Shown one piece after another: positions 52,999-62,208 of a DNA stretch of 64,000 nt. The notes under the pieces were generated by a model. That model made no database searches, had not been told where the DNA came from, and saw nothing but the letters and a program-made list of their open reading frames with translations. Source of the stretch: Flavobacteriaceae bacterium UBA3356 (GTDB lineage: Bacteria; Bacteroidota; Bacteroidia; Flavobacteriales; Flavobacteriaceae); contig DEQW01000011.1 in NCBI GenBank assembly GCA_002360635.1, forward strand, positions 59,269-123,268, written 5' to 3'. The translations under genes were made by a program, and so were the position numbers. Every line of letters starts with the position of its first letter. The stretch's first letter is position 1.

Positions 52999-54474
52999 AT
53001 GGCAAAGAACTTAACTACAAGAAGCGAAGATTATTCAAAATGGTACAATGAGTTGGTTATCAAGGCCGACCTTGCCGAAAACTCGGGTGTTAGAGGATGT
53101 ATGGTAATAAAACCTTACGGATTTGGCATTTGGGAAAAAATGCAAGCCGAACTGGATAGAATGTTTAAGGAAACAGGGCATCAAAATGCGTATTTTCCAC
53201 TTTTTATCCCGAAATCATATTTCAGTAAAGAAGCAAGCCATGTAGATGGTTTTGCCAAAGAATGTGCGGTAGTGACCCATTATAGACTGAAAAATGATGA
53301 AAATGGTAATGGTATTGTGGTCGACCCTGAAGCTAAACTGGAAGAAGAATTGATTGTTCGTCCTACTTCCGAAACCATTATTTGGGATACGTATAGAAAG
53401 TGGGTGCAATCGTACCGCGATTTGCCTCTACTAATTAACCAATGGGCAAATGTGGTGCGCTGGGAAATGCGAACTCGTTTGTTTTTGCGTACATCTGAAT
53501 TTCTTTGGCAAGAAGGACATACAGCGCATGCAACCGAAAAAGAAGCCATAGCCGAAGCAGAACAAATGATGAACATCTATGCAGATTTTGCAGAAAACTA
53601 TATGGCCGTTCCTGTGGTTAAAGGACTCAAAACTGAAAGCGAACGATTTGCCGGAGCTTTAGAGACGTATTGTATTGAAGCTCTAATGCAAGACGGAAAG
53701 GCGTTACAAGCTGGTACCTCTCACTTTTTAGGGCAAAACTTTGCCAAGGCCTTCGATGTTAAGTTTGCTTCAAAAGAAGGGAAACAAGAATATGTTTGGG
53801 CGACCTCTTGGGGCGTGTCTACCCGATTAGTGGGCGCATTGATAATGACGCACAGTGATGATAATGGGTTGGTATTGCCACCAAAATTAGCACCAGACCA
53901 AGTTGTGATAGTTCCTATTTACAGAAATGAAGAACAGTTTGATGCGGTTAGCGAAGTAGCAAAAGACTTACAAGCTAAATTAAGAGCTGCTGGTATTCGT
54001 GTAAAATTTGACAATAGAGATACCCATAAACCTGGATGGAAGTTTAATGAGTATGAATTAAAAGGAGTTCCAGTACGGATCGCTATTGGACCTAAAGATG
54101 TTGAGAAAGGAACGGTAGAGTTAGCAAGAAGGGATACGTTGACCAAAGAGTTTGTAAACCAAGATGAGGTGGTTGATAAAATATCTGGCTTAATGACTGA
54201 AATTCAAGAGAACCTATTTAAAAAGGCGGTTGATTACAGAACAGAACATACTACTGAAGTAGAAAGTTATGATGAATTTAAAAAAGTGCTAAAATCTAAA
54301 GGCGGATTTATCTCTGCGCATTGGGATGGAACCACAGAAACGGAAGATCAAATAAAAAACGATACAAAAGCAACAATTAGATGTATTCCCTTGGATGGAA
54401 AAAAAGAAGCGGGAAGTTGCATGGTTACTGGAAAACCATCAAGTCAACGCGTGTTGTTTGCAAAGGCGTATTAA
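52999..54474 (+). CDS. proS: Prolyl-tRNA synthetase, archaeal/eukaryotic type
   Basis: Charges tRNA-Pro in the cytoplasm. The 491-aa protein lacks the large editing insertion of bacterial ProS and has the class II motifs: MVIKPYGFGIWEKMQAELDRMF (motif 1 in part), EELIVRPTSETIIWDTYRKWV (motif 2 start), the RWEMRTRLFLRTSEFLWQEGHTAH segment and the motif 3 Arg near SWGVSTRLVGAL. The C-terminal extension with ...RCIPLDG...SSQRVLFAKAY is the type 3 ending, common in Bacteroidota. Confidence 0.96.
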   Translation: MAKNLTTRSEDYSKWYNELVIKADLAENSGVRGCMVIKPYGFGIWEKMQAELDRMFKETGHQNAYFPLFIPKSYFSKEASHVDGFAKECAVVTHYRLKNDENGNGIVVDPEAKLEEELIVRPTSETIIWDTYRKWVQSYRDLPLLINQWANVVRWEMRTRLFLRTSEFLWQEGHTAHATEKEAIAEAEQMMNIYADFAENYMAVPVVKGLKTESERFAGALETYCIEALMQDGKALQAGTSHFLGQNFAKAFDVKFASKEGKQEYVWATSWGVSTRLVGALIMTHSDDNGLVLPPKLAPDQVVIVPIYRNEEQFDAVSEVAKDLQAKLRAAGIRVKFDNRDTHKPGWKFNEYELKGVPVRIAIGPKDVEKGTVELARRDTLTKEFVNQDEVVDKISGLMTEIQENLFKKAVDYRTEHTTEVESYDEFKKVLKSKGGFISAHWDGTTETEDQIKNDTKATIRCIPLDGKKEAGSCMVTGKPSSQRVLFAKAY

Positions 54475-54501
54475 ATTTTTTTAAAAAAGTTTCAAATCTA
54501 T

Positions 54502-54531
54502 TTGCAGAATTGAAAATGTGTTGTATTTTTG
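54502..54531 (+). promoter_or_regulatory. Consensus promoter of tRNA-Glu
   Basis: TTG at 54502-54504, a 19-bp spacer and TATTTTTG at 54524-54531 form the best Bacteroidota promoter in the window, 22 bases before the mature tRNA. It may also drive rpsT. Confidence 0.8.
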
Positions 54532-54553
54532 CATCCGCAATTGAAAAACAATT

Positions 54554-54625
54554 GGCCCGTTCGTCTAGGGGTTAGGACGCCAGGTTTTCATCCTGGTAAC
54601 AGGGGTTCGATTCCCCTACGGGCTA
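54554..54625 (+). tRNA. tRNA-Glu (anticodon TTC)
   Basis: A 72-nt cloverleaf: acceptor arms GGCCCGT and ACGGGCT with a G-U first pair, anticodon stem CCAGG/CCTGG with loop TTTTCAT, anticodon TTC at 54587-54589, T arm AGGGGTTCGATTCCCCT and discriminator A at 54625. CCA is not encoded. It precedes rpsT by 20 bp and has a consensus promoter. Confidence 0.97.
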
Positions 54626-54645
54626 CAAATTAAAGAAAGAGAATT

Positions 54646-54897
54646 ATGGCGAATCACAAGTCAGCTTTAAAGAGAATTAGAAACAGCGAAACAAAGCGTT
54701 TACGTAACCGTTACCAGTTTAAAACTACGCGTAACGCGATTAAGAAGCTGAAAGATGCTACTAACAAGAAAGAGGCTGAAAAGCTTTTTCCTGAAGTAAC
54801 GTCTATGATTGATAAATTAGCGAAAAACAATGTTATCCACGATAACAAAGCAGCTAACTTAAAGTCTCAGATTTCAAGACATATCGCAGCGCTATAA
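54646..54897 (+). CDS. rpsT: 30S ribosomal protein S20
   Basis: An 83-aa basic helical protein binding the 16S rRNA body. The family opening MANHKSALKRIRNSETKRLRN and the later IDKLAKNNVIHDNKAANLKS pattern (both in shorter parts) identify it. An AGAGAATT region before ATG is weakly ribosome-like. It is probably co-transcribed with tRNA-Glu and ends in a perfect terminator. Confidence 0.97.
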   Translation: MANHKSALKRIRNSETKRLRNRYQFKTTRNAIKKLKDATNKKEAEKLFPEVTSMIDKLAKNNVIHDNKAANLKSQISRHIAAL

Positions 54898-54921
54898 GCA
54901 ACGCTTTCTAAGAAAAATTGT

Positions 54922-54956
54922 AAAAGCCCTTTCAGGAAACTGAAAGGGCTTTTTTT
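54922..54956 (+). terminator. Terminator after rpsT
   Basis: AAAAGCCCTTTCAG and CTGAAAGGGCTTTT form a perfect 14-bp stem around a GAAA tetraloop, running into more T residues. Confidence 0.93.
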
Positions 54957-54959
54957 GTT

Positions 54960-55925
54960 TTGTTTATATTTATACTCACGTTATCTACAATTTTGGAAGA
55001 AACATCGAAAGAAATATTAGACATTGATGACAGAAATGAAACGTTTCGAAAAATTTCTGATGGAATAAAATCTCTAAATAAAGCGTTCAGAGCTTTGAAT
55101 GCTGATTACTCATATCATTTAGAACCTACTTTTGGAAAAGACCATCGAATTTTGAGAATGCGAGAGGATATTGACTTCCGACTATTTAGTTCACAATTTC
55201 ACCTTGAGTTACTTTTAAGACAACATTATTTTGCTGAGGAAAGAATTAGTGAAGAGTATAAAAAAAATCCAAAAAAGGTTTTAGCAAAAGTCTACCCTTC
55301 TCATCCCCTTTTTGATTATTGTGAGAAAGAAGTGACTGCTATTTTTGAAAGTATTGTCTTTCATTTAGCGTCAGTTTACGACTTTGTAAGTACAATTATT
55401 AGCTTCATCTGCAATAATAAAAACGAATCTATTTCAAAATGGTCGAATTTACAAAGAGCGTGTCGCCAAAAAGAGAGCCTTAAAAATAAAGATATTTCCA
55501 AAATTATACTCGATGAGCATAATAAATTTGTGAATCCACTTTATAAATACCGTTCTGGTCTAATACACGATAAAACTGATTTACACCCAATAGAACTGAA
55601 TTTAAAGTTAGGTACTGGAAAAGCTGATGTACGATTTTTTATTAACAGTAATTTGACAAAGAATTTCTTTGAATTGAAAAAGTTGAGTAAGGCAAAAAAC
55701 ATAACTATTTCTTATACTTCAAGCTGGCTAATTGATAAAACGATTGATTCGTTGATTAGAATACTATTTGGAGTAAAAAACGAAATAGAGAAAAGTTCTT
55801 CATTTCCAAATCACGTTAGTGATTCTGATATTGTAATGATATATAGAGACCCTGTAACAGGAATTGGGGAGCCAGTATCAAAAAGAATGTGGAAAGAAGT
55901 CGAAATCGAACGAAAAAAACTGTAG
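54960..55925 (+). CDS. HEPN-like helical protein of unknown function
   Basis: Up to 321 aa, mostly helical, without signal peptide. Residues 198-203 read RSGLIH, an R-x4-H pattern as in HEPN-type ribonuclease or nucleotide-binding domains, preceded by a long helical half with conserved-looking FHLASVYDF. It resembles Cthe_2314-like HEPN proteins, but I cannot verify this. The start is TTG: either 54960, right behind the rpsT terminator, or 54993 (12th codon); the first Met is residue 67. No minimal nucleotidyltransferase or other partner is adjacent. Confidence 0.7.
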   Translation: MFIFILTLSTILEETSKEILDIDDRNETFRKISDGIKSLNKAFRALNADYSYHLEPTFGKDHRILRMREDIDFRLFSSQFHLELLLRQHYFAEERISEEYKKNPKKVLAKVYPSHPLFDYCEKEVTAIFESIVFHLASVYDFVSTIISFICNNKNESISKWSNLQRACRQKESLKNKDISKIILDEHNKFVNPLYKYRSGLIHDKTDLHPIELNLKLGTGKADVRFFINSNLTKNFFELKKLSKAKNITISYTSSWLIDKTIDSLIRILFGVKNEIEKSSSFPNHVSDSDIVMIYRDPVTGIGEPVSKRMWKEVEIERKKL

Positions 55926-56123
55926 TTAACAAGGTGCCTTATGAAAAGCACTAGTTCAGTTCTTTATTCATTTAAAGAAGCCCTTGAATTTGTAAAGACT
56001 TCCTAAAACAATGTGTGAAATTAGTTACTAGTATAGCTTGTTTGCGAAAATATTTGCAGGTTTTCTATTCGGTTTGTAGTTCTTGAATATAGTGTATAGA
56101 GAAGCTAATCTAATATAGATATT

Positions 56124-56579
56124 TTAATTCTCAACCCCAAAAGGCACCAAACTACTATAATCCCCATCATGTCGGGCGATATCGCGTACAATAGAAGAAG
56201 AAACGTGCGATACGGCTGGAGAAGCTACTAAAAACACACTTTCAACATTCATCACTTCGGCATTGGCTTGGGCGATGGTTTGCTCGTATGTAAAGTCAGC
56301 TGTGTTGCGAACACCCCGAAGAATATACTGTGCGTTTTCAGCTTTACAGAAATCGGCTGTGAGCCCTTTATACGTTTTTACGGTTACAGTATCAAACTCT
56401 TTAAAAGCATCTTCAATAAACTGCTTTCGGTCTTCAAGCGGGAACATATATTTTTTTTCGGCATTGACGCCTATGGCGATGATTATTTCATCAAACAACG
56501 GCAACGCACGTTTTATAATATCAACATGACCTATGGTGATAGGATCGAAAGAACCAGGAAAAAGCGCGCGTTTTTTCAT
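56124..56579 (-). CDS. coaD: Pantetheine-phosphate adenylyltransferase
   Basis: Makes dephospho-CoA from 4'-phosphopantetheine and ATP. The 151-aa protein has the GSFDPITIGHVDII nucleotidyltransferase motif, YILRGVRNTADFTYE and the C-terminal VSSSIVRD. It lies 57 bp after ddl on the same strand. Confidence 0.96.
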   Translation of the reverse strand: MKKRALFPGSFDPITIGHVDIIKRALPLFDEIIIAIGVNAEKKYMFPLEDRKQFIEDAFKEFDTVTVKTYKGLTADFCKAENAQYILRGVRNTADFTYEQTIAQANAEVMNVESVFLVASPAVSHVSSSIVRDIARHDGDYSSLVPFGVEN

Positions 56580-56636
56580 TATAAAGCTGTTTTATCTTTT
56601 TTTATTCTACTTCTAACAGCGAAGCGGTCTCACATC

Positions 56637-57623
56637 TTAGTCGGAAACGACTAAAACGTCATCTACCAAAATACTAAAAAATTCTGTAAGTGTCATCCCA
56701 GATTCGCGTACTTGTTTCGGAACAATACTTTCGGGTGACAAACCGGGATTGGTATTGATTTCGATAAAGTATGGGGTGCTATTTTGTATGATAAAGTCAC
56801 TTCGGCTAATGCCATTCATATTCAATACTTCATATATTTTTTTGGCTTCAGCTTGTATTTTCTGTGTTTCTTCTTCAGAAATACGTGCCGGAGTTATTTC
56901 TTCCGAAGCACCTAAATACTTAGCTTCATAATCAAAAAATTCATTTTTAGAAACAATTTCGGTAGTTGGTAACGCGATAATTTTACCGTTATTTTTATAT
57001 ACACCTACTTGTACTTCGGTACCTATTAAAGCGGTTTCAATTAACACTTCGTTATCTTCTTCGTAGGCTTTTTCGATAGCAGGAAGTAGCTCTTCTATTT
57101 GTTTCACTTTACTAACCCCAAAACTGGAGCCAGCTCTATTTGGCTTTACAAAACAGGGAAGGCCTACTTTTTTTATAATTTCCTCTTTATCTATGTTGCT
57201 GCCTTTATTTACGTAATATGAGTTGGCGCAATTAATTCCGAAGCCTTTTAAAACGGATAAACAATCCCGTTTGTTAAAGCTCAACGCGGCTTGGTAATAT
57301 CCTGCACTGGTTTGAGGAACGCCTACTAAACGTAAATATGCTTGAAGTTGGCCGTCTTCACCGGGCGTACCGTGAATACAGTTAAAAACAGCATCTGGTT
57401 TAATGGTTGTTCCGTCTTTATCAAAACTGAAATCTTCTTTATGTACTGGGTGCTTCGTTCCGTCTTCTGAAACGTAAAACCACCCTTCTTTTAAAATATG
57501 AACTGGATATGCATGATATTTTTCTTTGTCCAAAAAGTCGCAAACCATCGCCCCACTTTTAAGTGAAATCTCAAATTCGCTTGAATAACCGCCCATAGCG
57601 ACGGCGATATGTTTTTTTGCCAT
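56637..57623 (-). CDS. ddl: D-alanine--D-alanine ligase
   Basis: ATP-grasp enzyme making D-Ala-D-Ala for peptidoglycan. The 328-aa protein has AVAMGGYSSEFEISLKSG at the N-terminus, CIHGTPGEDGQLQAYL, the ATP-grasp loop PNRAGSSFGVSKV and the metal site IEINTNPGLSPES. It precedes coaD and is divergent from the PASTA protein gene. Confidence 0.96.
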   Translation of the reverse strand: MAKKHIAVAMGGYSSEFEISLKSGAMVCDFLDKEKYHAYPVHILKEGWFYVSEDGTKHPVHKEDFSFDKDGTTIKPDAVFNCIHGTPGEDGQLQAYLRLVGVPQTSAGYYQAALSFNKRDCLSVLKGFGINCANSYYVNKGSNIDKEEIIKKVGLPCFVKPNRAGSSFGVSKVKQIEELLPAIEKAYEEDNEVLIETALIGTEVQVGVYKNNGKIIALPTTEIVSKNEFFDYEAKYLGASEEITPARISEEETQKIQAEAKKIYEVLNMNGISRSDFIIQNSTPYFIEINTNPGLSPESIVPKQVRESGMTLTEFFSILVDDVLVVSD

Positions 57624-57694
57624 ACCAAAATTTTAAAAATAACGTTTAACAAAAATATGACTAATCCATAGAAAGATACTAACTTTAGGTTTGT

Positions 57695-57702
57695 TATTTT
57701 TG
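57695..57702 (+). promoter_or_regulatory. -7 box of the PASTA-rluD unit
   Basis: TATTTTTG at 18 bases before the ATG at 57721. No -33 TTG at the ideal distance. Confidence 0.5.
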
Positions 57703-57720
57703 CCTATCAATATATAATGT

Positions 57721-58350
57721 ATGACATTTTTCAGATTCCTCTTCACCAAAGTTTTTTTAAAACAATTGTTATTGGCCATTTTGGCTTTAGTTGTATTGAG
57801 TTTCCTTGTAATGTGGTGGCTTAAGGGCACTACCAACCACGGTCAAAAAATTGAAGTTCCTAGTTTGAGCAAGCTGTCTTTAGACCTTGTTGAAGACAAA
57901 CTGGATGAAATGGATTTGCGCTACGAAATACTGGATTCTGCCAATTATAATCCAGATTTTCCTAAATATTCTGTAATTGAACAAATTCCGAAGGCTGGAA
58001 AATTTGTAAAAGAAGACCGAAAAATCTATTTGTACTTAAATCCTTCAGGCTATCGAAAAATACAAGTGCCCAATGTAATAGGAAGAACCCGCCGTCAAGC
58101 AGAACCTACGTTGTTGGCTATGGGTTTTGAAATAGGGAAAATTAGCTACCGCCCCGATATAAGCGACCAAGTAAAAGAACTTCGTTATAAAGGAGAAAAA
58201 TTGGAGCCAGGCACTGAAATTCAAAAAACAGCCGTGATCGACTTAATTGTTGGTGATGAATCCCTAAATCGTGTGCAAGAAGAAAATGATAAAAATGATG
58301 AAGCCGAAGCAGAAACACAACCTACCGAAACAGATAACAATGACCAATAA
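57721..58350 (+). CDS. Membrane-anchored PASTA-domain protein
   Basis: A 209-aa protein with one membrane helix (about 14-35), two PASTA domains (about 43-110 and 111-182: VPSLSKLSLDLVEDKL, VPNVIGRTRRQAEPTLLAMGFE) and an acidic Glu/Asp tail. In other phyla PASTA repeats bind muropeptides on kinases or PBPs; here there is no catalytic domain. It is translationally coupled to the pseudouridine synthase, an arrangement found in other Bacteroidota, next to ddl. Confidence 0.92.
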   Translation: MTFFRFLFTKVFLKQLLLAILALVVLSFLVMWWLKGTTNHGQKIEVPSLSKLSLDLVEDKLDEMDLRYEILDSANYNPDFPKYSVIEQIPKAGKFVKEDRKIYLYLNPSGYRKIQVPNVIGRTRRQAEPTLLAMGFEIGKISYRPDISDQVKELRYKGEKLEPGTEIQKTAVIDLIVGDESLNRVQEENDKNDEAEAETQPTETDNNDQ

Positions 58351-59386
58351 TATTACTGAAGAAAACACAGAAGATTCCGGAAATGACGATTTGTATGAGC
58401 ATTATCGCTATGTAGCCGATAAAGGCCAGCAACCGCTCAGGGTAGATAAATACCTGATGAACAGGATTGAAAATGCTACGCGGAATAAAATTCAGAAAGC
58501 TGCGAAGGACGGAAATATTTATGTGAACGATGTTGCAGTAAAACAAAACTATAAAGTAAAACCAGGCGATGTGGTGACTGTTCTTTTTGAACACCCGCCG
58601 TATGAGAATTTATTGGTTCCGGAAGATATCCCAATTGATATTGTATATGAAGATGATGATGTTTTAGTTGTTAATAAAGAACCAGGAATGGTCGTGCACC
58701 CAGGGCACGGCAATTATAGCGGAACATTGATTAATGCGCTTACCTTTCATTTTGATAACCTTCCAAATAACAGTAGTAACCGCCCAGGTTTAGTACACCG
58801 AATTGACAAAGATACGAGCGGACTTCTTGTAGTTGCTAAAACAGAAGAGGCCATGACGCATTTATCCAAACAGTTTTTTAATAAAACGACCGAGCGTGAA
58901 TATGTCGCTTTGGTTTGGGGGAATGTAGATGAAGAATCTGGAACCGTTGAAGGCAATATTGGCCGTCACCCTAAAAACAGATTACAGAATACCGTTTTTG
59001 AAGATGATGAAGATGAAGCACGCGGGAAACATGCGGTAACCCACTTTAAAGTTTTGGAAAGACTGGGTTATGTAACATTGCTTTCGTGTAGATTAGAAAC
59101 CGGACGTACCCACCAAATACGTGTTCATTTAAAACACATAGGCCATACTTTGTTTAATGACGAACGATATGGTGGCGATAAAATTTTAAAGGGAACCACC
59201 TTTTCTAAATACAAACAGTTTGTAGACAATTGTTTTAAAGCATTACCAAGACAAGCATTGCATGCCAGAACATTAGGTTTTGTACACCCAACAACTGGCG
59301 AAATGATGCGGTTTGAATCTAAAATACCAGATGATATGGAAGCGTGTTTGGAAAAATGGCGCAATTACTCAAAGCACGCTATTTAA
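58340..59386 (+). CDS. RluA-family pseudouridine synthase (RluD-like)
   Basis: Isomerises uridines in 23S rRNA. The 348-aa protein has an N-terminal acidic leader, an S4 RNA-binding domain (about 30-90: RVDKYLMNRIENATRNKIQKA in parts) and the catalytic domain with HRIDKDTSGLLVVAKT (catalytic Asp in RIDKDTSG) and GRTHQIRVH. I start at ATG 58340, overlapping the PASTA gene by 11 bases; the longer frame from 58271 adds a Lys-rich stretch out of the domain. rluD would fit, but RluA/RluC cannot be fully excluded. Confidence 0.92.
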   Translation: MTNNITEENTEDSGNDDLYEHYRYVADKGQQPLRVDKYLMNRIENATRNKIQKAAKDGNIYVNDVAVKQNYKVKPGDVVTVLFEHPPYENLLVPEDIPIDIVYEDDDVLVVNKEPGMVVHPGHGNYSGTLINALTFHFDNLPNNSSNRPGLVHRIDKDTSGLLVVAKTEEAMTHLSKQFFNKTTEREYVALVWGNVDEESGTVEGNIGRHPKNRLQNTVFEDDEDEARGKHAVTHFKVLERLGYVTLLSCRLETGRTHQIRVHLKHIGHTLFNDERYGGDKILKGTTFSKYKQFVDNCFKALPRQALHARTLGFVHPTTGEMMRFESKIPDDMEACLEKWRNYSKHAI

Positions 59387-59416
59387 TTGGTTATGAAGAC
59401 AGCTTTAGCTGTCTGT

Positions 59417-59476
59417 TCGAGCGCAGTCGAGAACTACAAGTTTCTGACTGTAAATTAAGGTCTCGACTGCGCTCGA
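59417..59476. repeat. Inverted pair of REP-like family 1 repeat
   Basis: TCGAGCGCAGTCGAGA at 59417-59432 and TCTCGACTGCGCTCGA at 59461-59476, 28 bp apart, between two convergent genes. The pair is built like that at 24703-24765 and could fold into a 16-bp stem that also terminates both genes. Confidence 0.8.
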
Positions 59477-59489
59477 CCGGACAAACCAA

Positions 59490-61250
59490 TTACTTCTTCA
59501 GCCATTTAGCCGTAAACGTTTTATTTCCGCTGGAAATATTTACAAAATACAACCCGCCGCTTAAGTCTTTAAAATTATACTGAACAGCTTCATTTTTTGA
59601 AATAGTTCTTTCTTCAGAAAAAACTTGCTTTCCATCAATAGTATAAAGTGAGATGGTAGCATTTTCAAGCGCTATCGATAAGTTTAAATTTAAAACACCA
59701 TTTGAAGGGTTAGGGGTAAGGTTGATAGAGGTATTAGAAAACTCTTCAACCCCCATAATAATATCTCCACCTACTAATCCATTTCTGCTATTGTTGCCTT
59801 TATAACCGTTGCGCCTAATTTTGTTTTCATCATAAGGAACGTTTAGATTATAGGTGGTTACATATGATGAATCAATGCCCTGACCAAAAGTTTGTGTATA
59901 GGTGTTGGCAGTGAGATCCATCATGCCGTCATTATCTACATCACCAATTACTGCGCCATTTAAAAATGTAAAGCCACGCGGTCGCAATGGAAAACCGTCA
60001 ATCTCACCGCTACCATCCATAGAATATGCGTGAATATACCCGTCACCTTCTGCATCGGTAAGCGTACTGGGAAAAATAACTTCTAGAATACCATCGTCAT
60101 TAATGTCAGCTATGCTTAAAACTCCTTCGGTACCTCCATATTTTGAAATAGGGAAATTGTTCAGGTTGTTACCATCAGGTGTAAGTCCGTAAACCACATC
60201 AAGAGGGGTCCCATCACCACTAGTATTTCTGTCGGACATAAATATTTCGAACGTTTCATCTCCTTCTATATCCAAAACTGTAGCGGGAGAATACGTCCAT
60301 CCGCCTAGCGCGATAGGCCATCCTGGGTAGTAGGTGGCATCGTGGTTTAACACATAAAAACCGGGAGCATCCCCGTGATTGCTTCCTATAATCTCTAAAT
60401 CATCATCACCGTCTAAATCTGCTAGAATAGGCGATTGGTAAGAATATCTAACTGTTGGATCTACCAATGGGAAATTAGGGAAAAGTTGTCCTTGATTATC
60501 GTAAATACGCATTCCGGTTGAAGAAGTAGCGATGACAACATCATTGTTTCCGTCGTTATCCACATCGCCAATGGATGGGGTAAAGGCAGGAGTTGCATCT
60601 ACTTGTACTGGCCAATTGCTGTTTATGGGTGTGCCGTCAATGTTTATTACGTGAACATATCCTTCGGAGCTGCCGGCACGTTCACAAGTTACAATATCGT
60701 AGGTTCCGTTATTGTCTACATCGGCTACGGCTGGTGCGTTAATCATCCAATGGTCATCAAAATTTAAAGGCCATCCAGGTAGATCTTCGCCATTATTGTC
60801 TTTAAGGTAAATACGGCCTACAGTAGTTGGATAACCAGTATTTACGATAATTTCAATATCGCCATCTTGGTCAATGTCTACCGCAGTTGGTGGTAATAGT
60901 ATGGGGCCTAAAACTGTTTTTTCCCAAAGAACGTTACCATCGCCTTCTAGTGCGTACAGTGTAGTGTCAATTCCGTAGAGTATTTCGTTTACACCGTCAT
61001 TATCAATATCAGCTAAGGTAACGCCTCGGCTATTTTTTACCTGTGGGTTGGTGGGCCTGCCAAATTTGAACAGAACATCGGCCTGTTGTTTGTTTTCTGT
61101 GGCATTTTCATTCATTGGAAACTGTACATCTTCAACTTCAATGGTTCCATTTTCAGTGAGTGTAGCTTTTTTTCCAATTTCAGTTTGCGCAGTTATATAG
61201 TTCATCCCAAAAAAGGTTACTAAACAACTAAGGAGTACTTGTTTTTTCAT
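59490..61250 (-). CDS. FG-GAP/VCBS-repeat protein with type IX secretion tail
   Basis: A 586-aa secreted beta-propeller. Signal peptide, then about 7 FG-GAP/VCBS repeats with Ca-type loops of the DxDxDGxxD kind (DIDNDGVNE, DIDQDGDIE, DVDNNGTYD, DVDNDGNND, DLDGDDDLE, DINDDGILE, DVDNDGMMD), and a C-terminal type IX domain (LTPNPSNGVLNLNL, ending WLKK). Likely surface adhesion or a secreted binding protein; no enzyme domain is seen. Confidence 0.93.
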   Translation of the reverse strand: MKKQVLLSCLVTFFGMNYITAQTEIGKKATLTENGTIEVEDVQFPMNENATENKQQADVLFKFGRPTNPQVKNSRGVTLADIDNDGVNEILYGIDTTLYALEGDGNVLWEKTVLGPILLPPTAVDIDQDGDIEIIVNTGYPTTVGRIYLKDNNGEDLPGWPLNFDDHWMINAPAVADVDNNGTYDIVTCERAGSSEGYVHVINIDGTPINSNWPVQVDATPAFTPSIGDVDNDGNNDVVIATSSTGMRIYDNQGQLFPNFPLVDPTVRYSYQSPILADLDGDDDLEIIGSNHGDAPGFYVLNHDATYYPGWPIALGGWTYSPATVLDIEGDETFEIFMSDRNTSGDGTPLDVVYGLTPDGNNLNNFPISKYGGTEGVLSIADINDDGILEVIFPSTLTDAEGDGYIHAYSMDGSGEIDGFPLRPRGFTFLNGAVIGDVDNDGMMDLTANTYTQTFGQGIDSSYVTTYNLNVPYDENKIRRNGYKGNNSRNGLVGGDIIMGVEEFSNTSINLTPNPSNGVLNLNLSIALENATISLYTIDGKQVFSEERTISKNEAVQYNFKDLSGGLYFVNISSGNKTFTAKWLKK

Positions 61251-61397
61251 TATTTATATGTTTAATGTTACTTTTTAAAAGTATTTATAAGAATCTCTTT
61301 CAAAAGTTAATAGTTTCTTAATTATATGTTCATATTGTTAAATAAGTTCCTTGATAAGAAATAATAATTGTTTCATAAAAAATATAAAAGTGTTGAA

Positions 61398-61429
61398 TTG
61401 CCATTAGAAATATATTTAATTTATTTTTG
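61398..61429 (+). promoter_or_regulatory. Promoter of yaaA
   Basis: TTG at 61398-61400, a 21-bp spacer and TATTTTTG at 61422-61429, 17 bases before the yaaA ATG. Confidence 0.65.
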
Positions 61430-61446
61430 GGTAAAATTGAATAATT

Positions 61447-62208
61447 ATGAAGATTGTAGTATCGCCAGCTAAAACATTAGATTACGAAACTAACTTGCCT
61501 ACTAAAAGAGCTACACAGCCAGAGTTTCTTGAAGAGGCTGAAACTCTTAACAAAAAACTATCCCGAAAAACAAAAAAGGAAATTGGCAAACTAATGAGCA
61601 TTAGTGATAAGTTGGCCGATTTAAACTACCAGCGATACAAAGATTTTTCCACTCCGTTTAACAAAATAAATGCCCGTCCCGCAGTGTATGCCTTTGCGGG
61701 CGATGTTTATAATGGCCTTGATGCCTATACAATTCCAGAGAATAAATTAGATAGACTGCAAGATACGTTGCGCATTCTTTCAGGAATGTATGGTATTTTA
61801 AAGCCCTTAGATTTAATGCAACCGTACCGGCTTGAAATGGGTACTAGCTTAAAAATTCAGCAACATAAAAATTTATACGAATTCTGGGGAAATTCACTAA
61901 CTGAATCGCTCAATAAGGAAATGAAAGACGATGAACTTTTTATAAATCTTGCAAGCAATGAATATTTTAAAGTTATAAATAAAAAGGAATTGAAAGTGCC
62001 GGTGATTTCGCCTGTTTTTAAAGATTTTAAAAATGGAAAATTAAAGGTGATTGCATTCTTCGCAAAAAAAGCTAGAGGAAGTATGGTTAGGTACATTATT
62101 GATAAGAATGTAAAAACATTAAAAGGCATAAAAGGATTTGATTATGATGGGTATGCTTACAGTGAAGAATATACCGAAAAGGAAACCGAACCCGTTTTTA
62201 TACGGTAA
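61447..62208 (+). CDS. yaaA: Peroxide stress protein YaaA
   Basis: A 253-aa protein of the DUF328 family, which lowers free iron and protects DNA and proteins during H2O2 stress in E. coli. The family opening MKIVVSPAKTLDY and the central YAFAGDVYNGLDA, GMYGILKPLDLMQPYRLEMG and IAFFAKKARGSMVRY are present. It is coupled to the following UDG-family gene by a one-base TAATG overlap. Confidence 0.95.
   Translation: MKIVVSPAKTLDYETNLPTKRATQPEFLEEAETLNKKLSRKTKKEIGKLMSISDKLADLNYQRYKDFSTPFNKINARPAVYAFAGDVYNGLDAYTIPENKLDRLQDTLRILSGMYGILKPLDLMQPYRLEMGTSLKIQQHKNLYEFWGNSLTESLNKEMKDDELFINLASNEYFKVINKKELKVPVISPVFKDFKNGKLKVIAFFAKKARGSMVRYIIDKNVKTLKGIKGFDYDGYAYSEEYTEKETEPVFIR

Noticed and set aside
55926..56123. 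21-codon ATG frame in the gap after the HEPN-like gene
   Set aside because: Too short, no ribosome site, and no similarity recognised; the gap holds nothing I can support.
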